From assembly GCA_035472475.1 (NCBI GenBank), contig DATIPA010000033.1, forward strand, positions 1 through 14,114: a DNA stretch of 14,114 nt, read 5' to 3'. The notes below the pieces were generated by a model that did not search any database, had not been told where the DNA came from, and saw nothing but the letters and a program-made list of their open reading frames with translations. This stretch comes from JAFAXD01 sp035472475. Its GTDB lineage: Bacteria > Pseudomonadota > Alphaproteobacteria > Rhizobiales > Xanthobacteraceae. Position 1 is the first letter of the stretch. Each line of letters starts with the position of its first letter. The translations under genes and the position numbers were made by a program. Positions 1 through 5,954 of this stretch are shown here, in pieces.

Positions 1-138
1 GCGATTTCGCCACCTGCTGTCGACCGTATAGGCGAGCGCGACGCGCGCGGGATCGCGCGTGTTCCAGGCGTCCTCAGCCATGCGGGCCTTCTGGGCGGCG
101 GTCTCGGCGGTGAACGGCGGAAGCGGCGGCCGGTCCAT
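1..138 (-). CDS. DUF1348 / NTF2-like protein, 5' part only
   Basis: Forty-six codons are visible before the gene leaves the window at base 1. The reading begins MDRPPLPPFTAETAAQKARM and continues with EDAWNTRDPARVALAYT and SRWRNR. This Pro-rich start followed by the 'AEDAWNTRDP..VALAYT.DS.WRNR' block is how proteins of the DUF1348 (SnoaL/NTF2-like fold, full length about 150 residues) family begin. That family has no settled biochemical role. The ATG at 136-138 is preceded by GAGGA at a normal distance. It lies 13 bases after the stop of the decayed gene at 152-329, so the two probably formed one minus-strand unit, divergent from the LysR gene. Family assignment is by remembered similarity of the first 46 residues; the function is unknown. 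Confidence 0.8.
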   Translation of the reverse strand, partial: MDRPPLPPFTAETAAQKARMAEDAWNTRDPARVALAYTVDSRWRNR

Positions 139-151
139 GGAGTGTCCTCGC

Positions 152-329
152 TTATTGGCTGGCGCGGGCGGTGACGACGGGGAAGTCGATGTCGGTCTTG
201 GCAACCTCGTTGATGTAGTTGGTCCAGGTGTTGAGCGCGACATGCAGCACGATCTCCATCACCTGCTTGGGAGGCGGGAGATCGGGGTTTTCCTTTCGGC
301 GGCCGGCCGAACTGACCGTTGGCCCTCAT
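152..329 (-). pseudogene. Remnant of carboxymuconolactone decarboxylase/AhpD-like gene
   Basis: On the minus strand an ATG (327-329) stands behind an excellent ribosome site, GGAAGGAG at 334-341, but its frame soon loses any family likeness. In another frame, ending at a TAA (152-154), the sequence reads NPDLPPPKQVMEIVLHVAL, then NTWTNYINEVAKTDIDFPVV and TARASQ. That is the characteristic C-terminal end (about 45 residues) of carboxymuconolactone decarboxylase family / AhpD-fold proteins of roughly 180 residues. The catalytic Cys-x-x-Cys or equivalent region is absent. The simplest reading is an internal deletion with a frame change that kept the original start and the last quarter of the gene. 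The downstream DUF1348 gene appears intact and may still be transcribed from the same promoter. The family call is fairly sure; the deletion model is inference. Confidence 0.65.
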
Positions 330-343
330 ATAGCTCCTTCCAG

Positions 344-361
344 ATTGGTGAATAAGGCAAT
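344..361. promoter_or_regulatory. Possible LysR-type operator in the divergent promoter region
   Basis: ATTG-N10-CAAT, an interrupted dyad of the kind LysR regulators bind, lies in the 70-base gap between the lysR-like gene and the divergent minus-strand pair. TATTAT (361-366) directly after it resembles a -10 for the regulator. LysR proteins commonly control a divergent neighbour from such a site. The arms are only four bases, so the call rests mostly on position. Confidence 0.35.
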
Positions 362-399
362 ATTATCGGGATCCATCCTCCCAAATTTCGGAAGGCGCC

Positions 400-1323
400 A
401 TGGATCGCCTCGAAGCAATGTCGATCCTGGTGACAGCAGTCGACGCCGGCAGTCTCTCCGCCGCGGCGCGCCAATTGCGCACGCCGCTCGCGACCGTCAG
501 CCGCAAGGTTTCGGAGCTCGAGGTGCATCTCAAGACCCGGCTGCTCAACCGCTCGAGTCGGAAGCTGACGCTGACCGACGCGGGCCGATCCTTCGTCGAG
601 GCCTGCCGGCGCATCCTCGAGGAGGTCGGCGAGGCCGAGCGGGCGGCATCGGGCGAATATGGCGCGCCAAAAGGCGACCTGATCGTAACAACGCCGATCG
701 TGTTCGGCCGCCTGTATGTCCTCCCCGTCGCAACCGAGTTTCTCGCGGCGTATCCGGAGATCGACATCCGCGTTGTGCAGGCGGATCGCGTGATCAACCT
801 GCTGGAAGAACGTGTCGACCTCGCGGTCCGGATTGGCGCGCTTCCCGACAGCAGCCTGCTCGCGACGCGGGTTGGGTCAGTCCGCCACGTCGTCTGCGCA
901 AGCCCGGCCTATCTCGCGGCGCGCGGCAGGCCGAAACGTCCCGACGATCTTGGCGCGCACGCCTGCATTACCTTTGAAGGGATGACGGCGCCGGACGCGT
1001 GGACCTTCAAGACGGGCAAGCCCTCGCAATCGGTCGCAGTCCACTCGCGCCTCATCGTCAACACCGCAGAGGCTGCGATCGACGCGGCGATAGCGGGAGC
1101 CGGGTTCACGCGCGTGCTCTCCTACCAGGCCGCCGACGCGGTCCGGGCTGGCCGGCTTGCGATCGTACTCGCGCAATTCGAGCCATCGCCCTGGGACGTC
1201 AGTCTCGTCCATGCCGGCGGGCGACTGTTGCCGCTCAAGGTGCGCGCGTTCCTCGATTTTGCAGCGCCCAGACTGAAAGAGAGACTGTCTCAGATCGAGC
1301 ACCTGACGGGAGAGGAAGCATGA
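400..1323 (+). CDS. LysR-family transcriptional regulator
   Basis: A 307-residue cytoplasmic DNA-binding regulator of standard LysR length. Residues 1-60 form the winged helix-turn-helix (MDRLEAMSILVTAVDAGSLS, then AAARQL..PLATVSRKVSELE). The stretch RSSRKLTLTDAG closes the DNA-binding domain, and a LysR_substrate effector domain covers about residues 90-295 (GDLIVTTPIVFGR, VDLAVRIG, HVVCASPAYL). The sequence style fits the CrgA/AaeR-like subgroup. The ATG is preceded by GGAAGG. It overlaps the following SnoaL-like gene by the four bases ATGA, so the two are translationally coupled. It diverges from the remnant/DUF1348 pair at 1-329, its most likely target, which may have lost its enzyme. The effector is unknown. 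Confidence 0.93.
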   Translation: MDRLEAMSILVTAVDAGSLSAAARQLRTPLATVSRKVSELEVHLKTRLLNRSSRKLTLTDAGRSFVEACRRILEEVGEAERAASGEYGAPKGDLIVTTPIVFGRLYVLPVATEFLAAYPEIDIRVVQADRVINLLEERVDLAVRIGALPDSSLLATRVGSVRHVVCASPAYLAARGRPKRPDDLGAHACITFEGMTAPDAWTFKTGKPSQSVAVHSRLIVNTAEAAIDAAIAGAGFTRVLSYQAADAVRAGRLAIVLAQFEPSPWDVSLVHAGGRLLPLKVRAFLDFAAPRLKERLSQIEHLTGEEA

Positions 1324-1700
1324 CCGCACCGGAGGAAACGCGCCGCGTCGTGGAAGGCTACTTCGCGGCCTGGACTGCCAAGAAGGTGGACGAGGCCTAC
1401 GCGTTTTTGGCGGACGATCTTGCGTTCTGGGGACCGACCGCAAGCTACCAGAGCGCCGCGGCGTTCCGGCCCGCCCTCGCGGGCTTCGCCGCCATGACCA
1501 AACGCGCGCAGGCGACCGAGCTCGTCGTGCAGGACGACCGCGCGGCCCTGCTCTACGACTGCGAGCTGCCGCCGCCGGTCGGCGTGATCAAGATTGCGTC
1601 GTTCTTTCGCGTCGCGAACGGAAAGATCCGCTGGTACGAAACGCTGTTCGACGCCACGGAGCTGCGCAAGCTCCAGGCCCAGCAGCGCGCGGGGTCGTGA
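1320..1700 (+). CDS. SnoaL-like / nuclear transport factor 2 family protein
   Basis: A 126-residue soluble protein with the pattern of the NTF2/SnoaL fold: an N-terminal helix (ETRRVVEGYFAAWTAKKVDE) with AYAFLADDLAFWGP, then strands such as AALLYDCELPPPVGVIKIA and a C-terminal SFFRVANGKIRWYETLFD. The length is normal for a single NTF2 cone. Members include polyketide cyclases, ketosteroid isomerase-like enzymes and pure ligand-binding proteins, and no catalytic set can be assigned here. Its start overlaps the LysR stop (ATGA), with GGGAGAGGAAGC inside the end of the LysR gene as ribosome site, so it is co-translated with the regulator. A DUF1348 protein with the same fold is encoded in the divergent unit. 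Fold call good; role unknown. Confidence 0.82.
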   Translation: MTAPEETRRVVEGYFAAWTAKKVDEAYAFLADDLAFWGPTASYQSAAAFRPALAGFAAMTKRAQATELVVQDDRAALLYDCELPPPVGVIKIASFFRVANGKIRWYETLFDATELRKLQAQQRAGS

Positions 1701-1712
1701 TCTTTACCGGCC

Positions 1713-1740
1713 GGCGCGTTCCCCAAAAAGGGCACACGCC
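1713..1740. terminator. Imperfect stem-loop between convergent genes
   Basis: GGCG and CCC at 1713-1724 pair with GGG and CGCC at 1730-1740 around an A-rich loop, with two single mismatches in a roughly nine-pair stem. It lies between the end of the SnoaL-like gene and the end of the phasin gene, where a bidirectional terminator is expected. There is no clear T-run, so the call is tentative. Confidence 0.3.
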
Positions 1741-1786
1741 CAGTTCCCGACCGCTGCGCTGCCGGGACGTCGCGAAGTCGACGCCC

Positions 1787-2296
1787 TCAACTTGAGGCCG
1801 CGGGTGCCTTGAACACCTGCGGAAAGCCCGACGCCAGCGGCCCCATGGTGTCGTTTGTAACCTTCTGGACCAGCGCTGCGAGCTCCTGGGCCTGCGTTGA
1901 GCACACCTCAATCTGCTTGCGGGCGTGAGTTCCATAGAGCGCGGCTGCCTCAGGGAACGACTTCACACCGGCAAGGTCCTGGGCGAACTCCAACGCGCTG
2001 TTGGTATTCGCGGTCATGACCTCAATGACTTTGGTACCGACTTCCGCGCTGCCCTTCGCAAGCGTCGTGCAGGTGTGCTCGAACAGGTCACGAAACTCGT
2101 CCGAAGCCTCGAATTTCGGCAGTTCGAACGGCGGAAAGCGGAATGCGGCGCTCGCCGGCGCGCTCTGAGCACCGGCCGGAGTATCATACGTCCTGGCGGC
2201 TCCAGTCATGGGCTGTTCCTCGGTTGCGGGCGACGAACGCGAGCGGGTTCGACTCGACGACCGGCGTCCAGGTGGGGATGGTTGCTTGGACTTCAT
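1787..2296 (-). CDS. Phasin family protein with Ser/Arg-rich N-terminus
   Basis: A 169-residue protein of the Phasin_2-type group, proteins that coat polyhydroxyalkanoate granules in the cytoplasm. Residues about 52-160 carry the phasin region: FRFPPFELPKFE, then amphipathic helices containing GTKVIEVMTANTNSALEFA, LAGVKSFPEAAALY, THARKQIEV and QELAALVQKV. The first 30 residues are different: basic and low-complexity (GRRSSSRTRSRSS). I chose the ATG at 2294-2296 because GGGAGA precedes it at normal spacing. An internal ATG (residue 30, MTGAARTYD), preceded by GAGGA, is an alternative that would drop the Arg-rich tail. A further upstream in-frame ATG near 2410 would lie beyond the predicted promoter and is rejected. 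No polymer synthase is encoded in the window. Family call is strong. Confidence 0.85.
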   Translation of the reverse strand: MKSKQPSPPGRRSSSRTRSRSSPATEEQPMTGAARTYDTPAGAQSAPASAAFRFPPFELPKFEASDEFRDLFEHTCTTLAKGSAEVGTKVIEVMTANTNSALEFAQDLAGVKSFPEAAALYGTHARKQIEVCSTQAQELAALVQKVTNDTMGPLASGFPQVFKAPAASS

Positions 2297-2372
2297 GGTG
2301 ATCTCCCGATCCGTGCAATTCGACGGATTCGGATACGCCCCAGCATGCGACCCGCCGTCCGGTAATTCGTTG

Positions 2373-2401
2373 ATAACAGTCAATTCGGCGAAGTGCGTCA
2401 A
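2373..2401 (-). promoter_or_regulatory. Sigma-70-like promoter for the phasin gene
   Basis: Read on the minus strand, TTGACG (2396-2401) is followed after 17 bases by TGTTAT (2373-2378). It lies about 70 bases upstream of the chosen phasin start and points at it. The -35 matches the consensus at five of six positions and the -10 at four of six. No other signal of this quality was found in the gap. Confidence 0.5.
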
Positions 2402-2760
2402 CACCGGCACGTAACCTTACAAAACCTGAGCGCGCAGCTGGTTCCGGCCGAACGATGACGCGACGCCTCGCCGCAGGAGTGCCGAGACCGATCAACGAAC
2501 GAACTTGAGGTCGCCGAAGGGAGCCTACGCAACGTGCCACGCCTTCATGACAGGCGAACGAAGCGTCGACGCGGGAGGGATGACATCCACCGCCGCATCT
2601 CTGCGGCAGAAAAATTGGATCCGCATCCGCCCATCCAGTCCGTGCGCTCGGTATCATGCGGTAGGCGCGCCCCAGCCTGATACCAGTTCCGCCGCACCTC
2701 CAACACGCATGCGGCGCAATGCCGCCGTGAGCTTGAACTACACATGAATTGCAGCTTCAG
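2402..2760. other. Gene-free stretch with two unexplained inverted repeats
   Basis: The interval between the phasin promoter and the next operator-like site has no reading frame with a ribosome site or recognisable protein. It holds a short stem-loop GCCGCA-TCTC-TGCGGC (2592-2607), followed by an A-run rather than a T-run, so it is not a normal terminator on the plus strand. It also holds a spaced inverted repeat GGTATCA / TGATACC (2650-2656 and 2678-2684). Neither can be assigned a role. A small RNA or an upstream regulatory region of the 111-aa protein is possible but not supported by more than position. Confidence 0.4.
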
Positions 2761-2777
2761 ATCGCATTCAATGCGAT
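2761..2777. promoter_or_regulatory. Perfect inverted repeat, probable operator
   Basis: ATCGCATT-C-AATGCGAT is a perfect dyad with 8-base arms and a one-base centre. It ends 41 bases before the ATG of the small secreted protein, where a transcriptional regulator would bind. The binding protein is unknown. Confidence 0.45.
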
Positions 2778-2818
2778 GCGACCATGATGGGGCATATGTA
2801 GCCATGGAGGGTGGGAAC

Positions 2819-3154
2819 ATGAGCCGACGCAGTCGCACTACTATTTTGTTACTCGCTACCGCATTGCTTGGAACCTCGATCGCGGTCGCGTCCGCGCAAA
2901 GCAACTGGGACGCCAATCATCCGCGCCGCGAGCAGGTCAACGACCGGCTGCAGAATCAGAACCGCCGGATCAATCAGGAAGTTCGCGAGGGCGAGATCAC
3001 CAAGGGCCAGGCCCGGCAGCTGCACCAGGAAGATCACGCCATTCGCCAAGAAGAGCGCGGGATGGCGAAACTCAACGGCGGCCACATCACGGGAGCGGAG
3101 CAGAAGGCGCTCAATCAGCAGGAAAACGCCGTCAGCCGCCAGATCGGCCGCTAG
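2819..3154 (+). CDS. Small secreted Gln-rich helical protein, unknown function
   Basis: A 111-residue protein with a Sec signal peptide (basic MSRRSR, hydrophobic ILLLATALLGTSIAVA, likely cut after ASA before QSNWD), so the mature ~85 residues act in the periplasm or outside. The mature part is Gln/Asn/Arg/Glu-rich and predicted helical. It contains a two-fold internal repeat: REGEITKGQARQLHQEDHAI and NGGHITGAEQKALNQQENAV align as G-x-I-T-x6-L-x-Q-x-(D/E)-x-A. Similar conserved hypothetical proteins occur in rhizobia and Burkholderia; I know of no assigned function. The ATG at 2819 follows GGAGGGTGGG. An in-frame ATG further upstream (2744) overlaps the dyad and lacks a ribosome site. No cysteines in the mature part. 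Confidence 0.75.
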   Translation: MSRRSRTTILLLATALLGTSIAVASAQSNWDANHPRREQVNDRLQNQNRRINQEVREGEITKGQARQLHQEDHAIRQEERGMAKLNGGHITGAEQKALNQQENAVSRQIGR

Positions 3155-3170
3155 TCGGAACTAATATTTG

Positions 3171-3284
3171 GTCATCCCGGGGCGCCGCGCAGCGGCGAGC
3201 CCAGGATCCGTGGTCCCTGCATTTCGTGTCAGTTCGACAGCGGATAAGGATTCCGGACAGCCGCTTCGCGGCTTCCGGAATGAC
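3171..3284. repeat. Extragenic palindromic repeat element
   Basis: A 114-base element with imperfect terminal inverted repeats, GTCATCCCGG at the left and CCGGAATGAC at the right. Each end has its own GC-rich hairpin (CGCCGC-GCA-GCGGCG near 3184-3198, and GCCGC-TTC-GCGGC near 3260-3272). Sequences of the type 'GTCAT(C/T)CCGG...CCGGAATGAC' are scattered between genes in many Hyphomicrobiales genomes. It fills the gap between two convergent genes, so it may also stop transcription from both sides. Only one copy is present in this window, so repetition in the genome is inferred from memory of the motif. Confidence 0.6.
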
Positions 3285-3337
3285 GCAGCCTTACTCGGCC
3301 GCCGCTAGCTTGCCGTCCGTCGATCCTTCCTTGGTCA

Positions 3338-4339
3338 TCAGGCGCCGGACAATGCGGCGCGCGCGGACTGGCCGGCCCGATCGAATGGGAAGTTAACGAA
3401 GTAGGCGTTCTCCGGGTCCTGGCTGATCAGGCGCTGCTGGGCTTCGACGATCGCCTTGTCCTCATTGAACGCGAGTTCGATCATCGAGCGATAGAACTCG
3501 TCGACTTTCTTGTCACCGAGTCCCCACGGCCGCGTTGTCGACCAGAAATAGTGCGTGCGCGCGTTGCTCTCCGGTGTAATGCCGTTGAGCACCATGTGAA
3601 CGGGTTCGCCGAGCGGCGTCGACGCGCCGGCCTCGCGTGCGCCGAGTGTGATCTTCACGTGCGAGGGCGGCAGGCACTCGAAAATCTGCCAGCGGTCGAT
3701 CTTGCCATTAAGGCCGCGCGCTGCCCGGTAGATCGGCGCGGTGTCGACATTGATCATCATGCGCTGGGCCAAGACCTTTTCGCCCTCCACCCGCACTTCG
3801 AGCGGCGTGTCGGTGACGCCGCCGCCGGCGAGCGTCGTCTTATGCACGAACACCACGTGGGTGAGGTCGAGCAGGTTGTCGACCATGAGCTGATAGTTGC
3901 AAGCAATGTTGAGATAGCCCGGCACGCCCGCCCAACCCGGATCGTCGTTCTCGTGATAGTCCGGGATCAGCGCGGGATCCGCCGCCTTCTCGCCCATCCA
4001 GATCCAGATAAAGCCGTGCCGCTCGAGCGCCGGGAAGCGCCTGGCGCGAAAATCGTGCGGCACTGGCGCATCGCCCGGGATGTGGGTGCATACGCCGTCG
4101 CGATCAAACCGAATGCCGTGATAGCCGCACTGGATGTCGTTGCCATTGACCTCACCGCAAGACAGCGGCGCAAAGCGGTGCGGACAGCGGTCGCTCAGAA
4201 TGCCGACCCCGCCGTCCTGGCCGCGGAAGATCACCACCGTCTGGTCGCAGATCGTGCGCGCGATCGGCTTGCCATCCGCGAGTTCGAAGCCGTGAGCGGC
4301 GACGTACCACTGATTGCGCAGATAATAAGAGCCCGCCAT
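3338..4339 (-). CDS. VanA-like Rieske oxygenase subunit, 3' frameshift
   Basis: A 333-residue Rieske non-heme iron oxygenase component, resembling vanillate O-demethylase and related O-demethylase/hydroxylase subunits. The Rieske [2Fe-2S] ligands are C52, H54, C71 and H74 (RCPHR ... CGYHG). The mononuclear iron site is D158-x2-H161-x4-H166 with D154 nearby (DNLLDLTHVVFVH), and D294 (FNEDKAIVEAQQ) fits the third ligand. The ATG follows GGGAGGGCG. The last residues (SARAALSGA) lack the family ending. One base added near 3363-3378 would read DRAGPVRARRIVRRL and run to a TAA at 3291-3293, giving about 349 residues, the normal family length. So a one-base loss, or a sequence error, has probably cut the C-terminal helix; both iron sites are intact. 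It diverges from the receptor gene at 4495. Substrate unknown; a reductase must come from elsewhere. Confidence 0.88.
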   Translation of the reverse strand: MAGSYYLRNQWYVAAHGFELADGKPIARTICDQTVVIFRGQDGGVGILSDRCPHRFAPLSCGEVNGNDIQCGYHGIRFDRDGVCTHIPGDAPVPHDFRARRFPALERHGFIWIWMGEKAADPALIPDYHENDDPGWAGVPGYLNIACNYQLMVDNLLDLTHVVFVHKTTLAGGGVTDTPLEVRVEGEKVLAQRMMINVDTAPIYRAARGLNGKIDRWQIFECLPPSHVKITLGAREAGASTPLGEPVHMVLNGITPESNARTHYFWSTTRPWGLGDKKVDEFYRSMIELAFNEDKAIVEAQQRLISQDPENAYFVNFPFDRAGQSARAALSGA

Positions 4340-4369
4340 GACGCCCTCCCGCGTGATTATTTGTCCGCA

Positions 4370-4397
4370 ACTATACGCCCGCGCCGCGGGCCCGCAA
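4370..4397 (-). promoter_or_regulatory. Promoter with palindrome in its spacer, for the VanA-like gene
   Basis: On the minus strand TTGCGG (4392-4397) and TATAGT (4370-4375) are separated by 16 bases, about 30 bases before the oxygenase ATG. The spacer is almost filled by GCCCGCG-C-CGCGGGC (4377-4391), a perfect dyad with 7-base arms. A protein bound there would block RNA polymerase, so this looks like a repressor-controlled promoter. GC-rich dyads do arise by chance, hence the moderate confidence. Confidence 0.45.
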
Positions 4398-4494
4398 CGC
4401 CTGCCGTCCCGCGCAATTCGATGTTCTGTTATTCGCCTCGATCGACTATCGTGCGGCCCAAAGCGTCGAAGGATGCGCGTTGGAGGGGTTGGAC

Positions 4495-5475
4495 ATGCTG
4501 ATCACACGTAAGGATCTGCTGCGCTCGGCCGGCGCGCTCGCGCTCGCCGGTGCGGTCGGGCGACCCACGGGCGCACAGGCGCAGGACTATCCGAGCCAGG
4601 ACATCCACCTGATCTGCGGGTTTCCGCCCGGCAGCGGCGCCGACATTTTCGTACGCTATTTTGGAGAAAAGCTGCGGCCGGTCGCAGGGCGCACCGTGAT
4701 CGTCGAGAACAAGGTCGGCGCCAACAGCAACATCGCGACCGAATATGTGGCGCGCTCGAAGCCCGACGGCTACACGCTCTATCCATTCGCCGGCACGACG
4801 GTCGCCGCGACCATGGCTTTGTTCAAGAATCCGCCGGTCGACGTCGGCAAGTCGATCGCGGTCGCCGCGACCACCAGCAACCTCGCCTTCATGCTCGTGG
4901 TCGACGCCAAGAGCCCCTACATGACGGTCGCCGACTTGACGGCAGCGATGAAGAAGAAAGGCGCAAGCGCGAGCTACGCCGTCGCCGCCAATCCCGGCAT
5001 CATCATGGGCGCGCTCTACAAGGACGCTGCCGGGCTCGATGCGGTCGAGGTGCTCTACAAGAACGCGCCGGATTCGCTCAATGAGCTCCTCAGCGGCAAG
5101 CTCGATTACGGCATGCATGACCCGATCTTCGCGCTTGCGCAGCAGCGCGAAGGACGCCTGCGCATCCTCGCGGTCTCGACCGCAAAGCGGCTGCAGTCCC
5201 TCCCGGACGTCCCGTCGATGGCCGAATCCGGCATTCCCATGAACCTCGATCTGTGGTGGGGCGTGATGCTGGCTGCGGGCACGCCAAAGCCGATCATCGA
5301 CAAGATCAACAGCTGGTTCTCCGACATCGTACGTACCGAGGAAACCAAGAAATTCCTGGCATTGTCGGGCGCCGACCCGATGATCCGAACCCCGGAAGAG
5401 GCGCAGGCCATGTTCCAAAAAGCCATCCCGGAATGGGCCGAGTACGTGCGCATCGCCAAGATTCCGCAGACCTGA
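4495..5475 (+). CDS. Tripartite tricarboxylate transporter receptor (Bug/TctC)
   Basis: A 326-residue periplasmic solute-binding protein of the Bug/TctC family, which captures carboxylates and aromatic acids for TctAB-type transporters or acts as an orphan sensor. It has an N-terminal signal (MLITRKDLLRSAGALALAGA, likely cut near AQA before QDYPS). The family blocks are DIHLICGFPPGSGADIFVRY near residues 36-55, then RPVAGRTVIVENKVGANSN, ARSKPDGYTLY, LLSGKLDYG and RLQSLPDVPSMAESG. Length is standard. I chose the ATG at 4495 because GGAGGGG sits just before it; the TTG at 4480 overlaps that site. No TctA or TctB membrane subunit is in the window. The position, divergent from a VanA-like oxygenase, suggests uptake of that enzyme's substrate, an aromatic or carboxylic acid; this is inference. 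Confidence 0.92.
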   Translation: MLITRKDLLRSAGALALAGAVGRPTGAQAQDYPSQDIHLICGFPPGSGADIFVRYFGEKLRPVAGRTVIVENKVGANSNIATEYVARSKPDGYTLYPFAGTTVAATMALFKNPPVDVGKSIAVAATTSNLAFMLVVDAKSPYMTVADLTAAMKKKGASASYAVAANPGIIMGALYKDAAGLDAVEVLYKNAPDSLNELLSGKLDYGMHDPIFALAQQREGRLRILAVSTAKRLQSLPDVPSMAESGIPMNLDLWWGVMLAAGTPKPIIDKINSWFSDIVRTEETKKFLALSGADPMIRTPEEAQAMFQKAIPEWAEYVRIAKIPQT

Positions 5476-5632
5476 GCGTTTCCGCCCAGCTTTCGGGCTT
5501 TCCGGCCGCGGCCGCTCCTGCTAGGGAGGGCGCGCGAATCCGCGCGGCCTGAGCATGAGGTTTGCGGGATTCCCGCCGGGTTCATCCTCACAACCGTTGT
5601 CCCGCCACATCGAGGCCTGAAAGGACATGCCG

Positions 5633-5929
5633 ATGAAGCGACTGTTCGCGAGTGCCCTCATTGCCGCTGCGACGCTGAGCGCGCCGTGCGCGTTTGCGGA
5701 AAAGATCGACCTCTCGACCTGGACCTGCAGCAAATTCCAGAGCAGCGACAAGGATACGATCGGCGTCGTCCTGGCTTGGCTTGACGGGTACTATCAGGAC
5801 GAAAACGCGCCGGCCGTGATCGACACGGAGAAGTTCGTCGCCAACGCCAAGAAGATCGGAGAGTATTGCTCGGCGCACCCGACCGAGGGCCTGATCACCG
5901 CGACCGATAAACTGTTCGGAAGCGACTGA
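5633..5929 (+). CDS. hdeA: HdeA-family periplasmic protein
   Basis: A 98-residue small secreted protein of the HdeA family (acid-stress chaperones in enterobacteria, which unfold at low pH and hold denatured periplasmic proteins). The signal peptide is MKRLFASALIAAATLSAPCA, likely cut at AFA before EKIDL. The mature domain shows the family blocks DLSTWTCSKF, TIGVVLAWLDGYY and the second cysteine in KIGEYCSAHP. C32 and C79 are placed as the conserved disulfide pair. I prefer the ATG at 5633 because AAGGA (5621-5625) is only one base from the alternative ATG at 5627. A 13-base dyad, GCGGGA-T-TCCCGC (5564-5576), lies upstream. In soil alphaproteobacteria this family is common and not proven to be an acid chaperone. 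The gene symbol is by family only. Confidence 0.85.
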   Translation: MKRLFASALIAAATLSAPCAFAEKIDLSTWTCSKFQSSDKDTIGVVLAWLDGYYQDENAPAVIDTEKFVANAKKIGEYCSAHPTEGLITATDKLFGSD

Positions 5930-5933
5930 GCGT

Positions 5934-5951
5934 CGCGCGCAGCGGCGCGCG
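5934..5951. terminator. GC stem-loop between convergent genes
   Basis: CGCGCGC-AGCG-GCGCGCG forms a perfect seven-pair stem with a four-base loop. It starts five bases after the hdeA stop and ends three bases before the stop of the minus-strand membrane protein. No T-run follows, so it may act as a bidirectional pause or protecting hairpin rather than a classical intrinsic terminator. Confidence 0.45.
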
Positions 5952-5954
5952 TCA

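Noticed and set aside
2592..2607. Stem-loop GCCGCA-TCTC-TGCGGC as a terminator
   Set aside because: On the plus strand it is followed by an A-run, and no gene ends just before it on either strand.
2545..2916. A 123-codon minus-strand frame across the long gap
   Set aside because: It runs into the signal-peptide region of the plus-strand secreted protein, lacks a good ribosome site, and resembles no family.
3551..4501. A 316-codon open frame on the plus strand
   Set aside because: Antisense shadow of the VanA-like oxygenase, without ribosome site or motif.
4429..5418. A 329-codon open frame on the minus strand
   Set aside because: Antisense shadow of the Bug/TctC receptor, with Arg/Asp/His-rich non-protein-like sequence.
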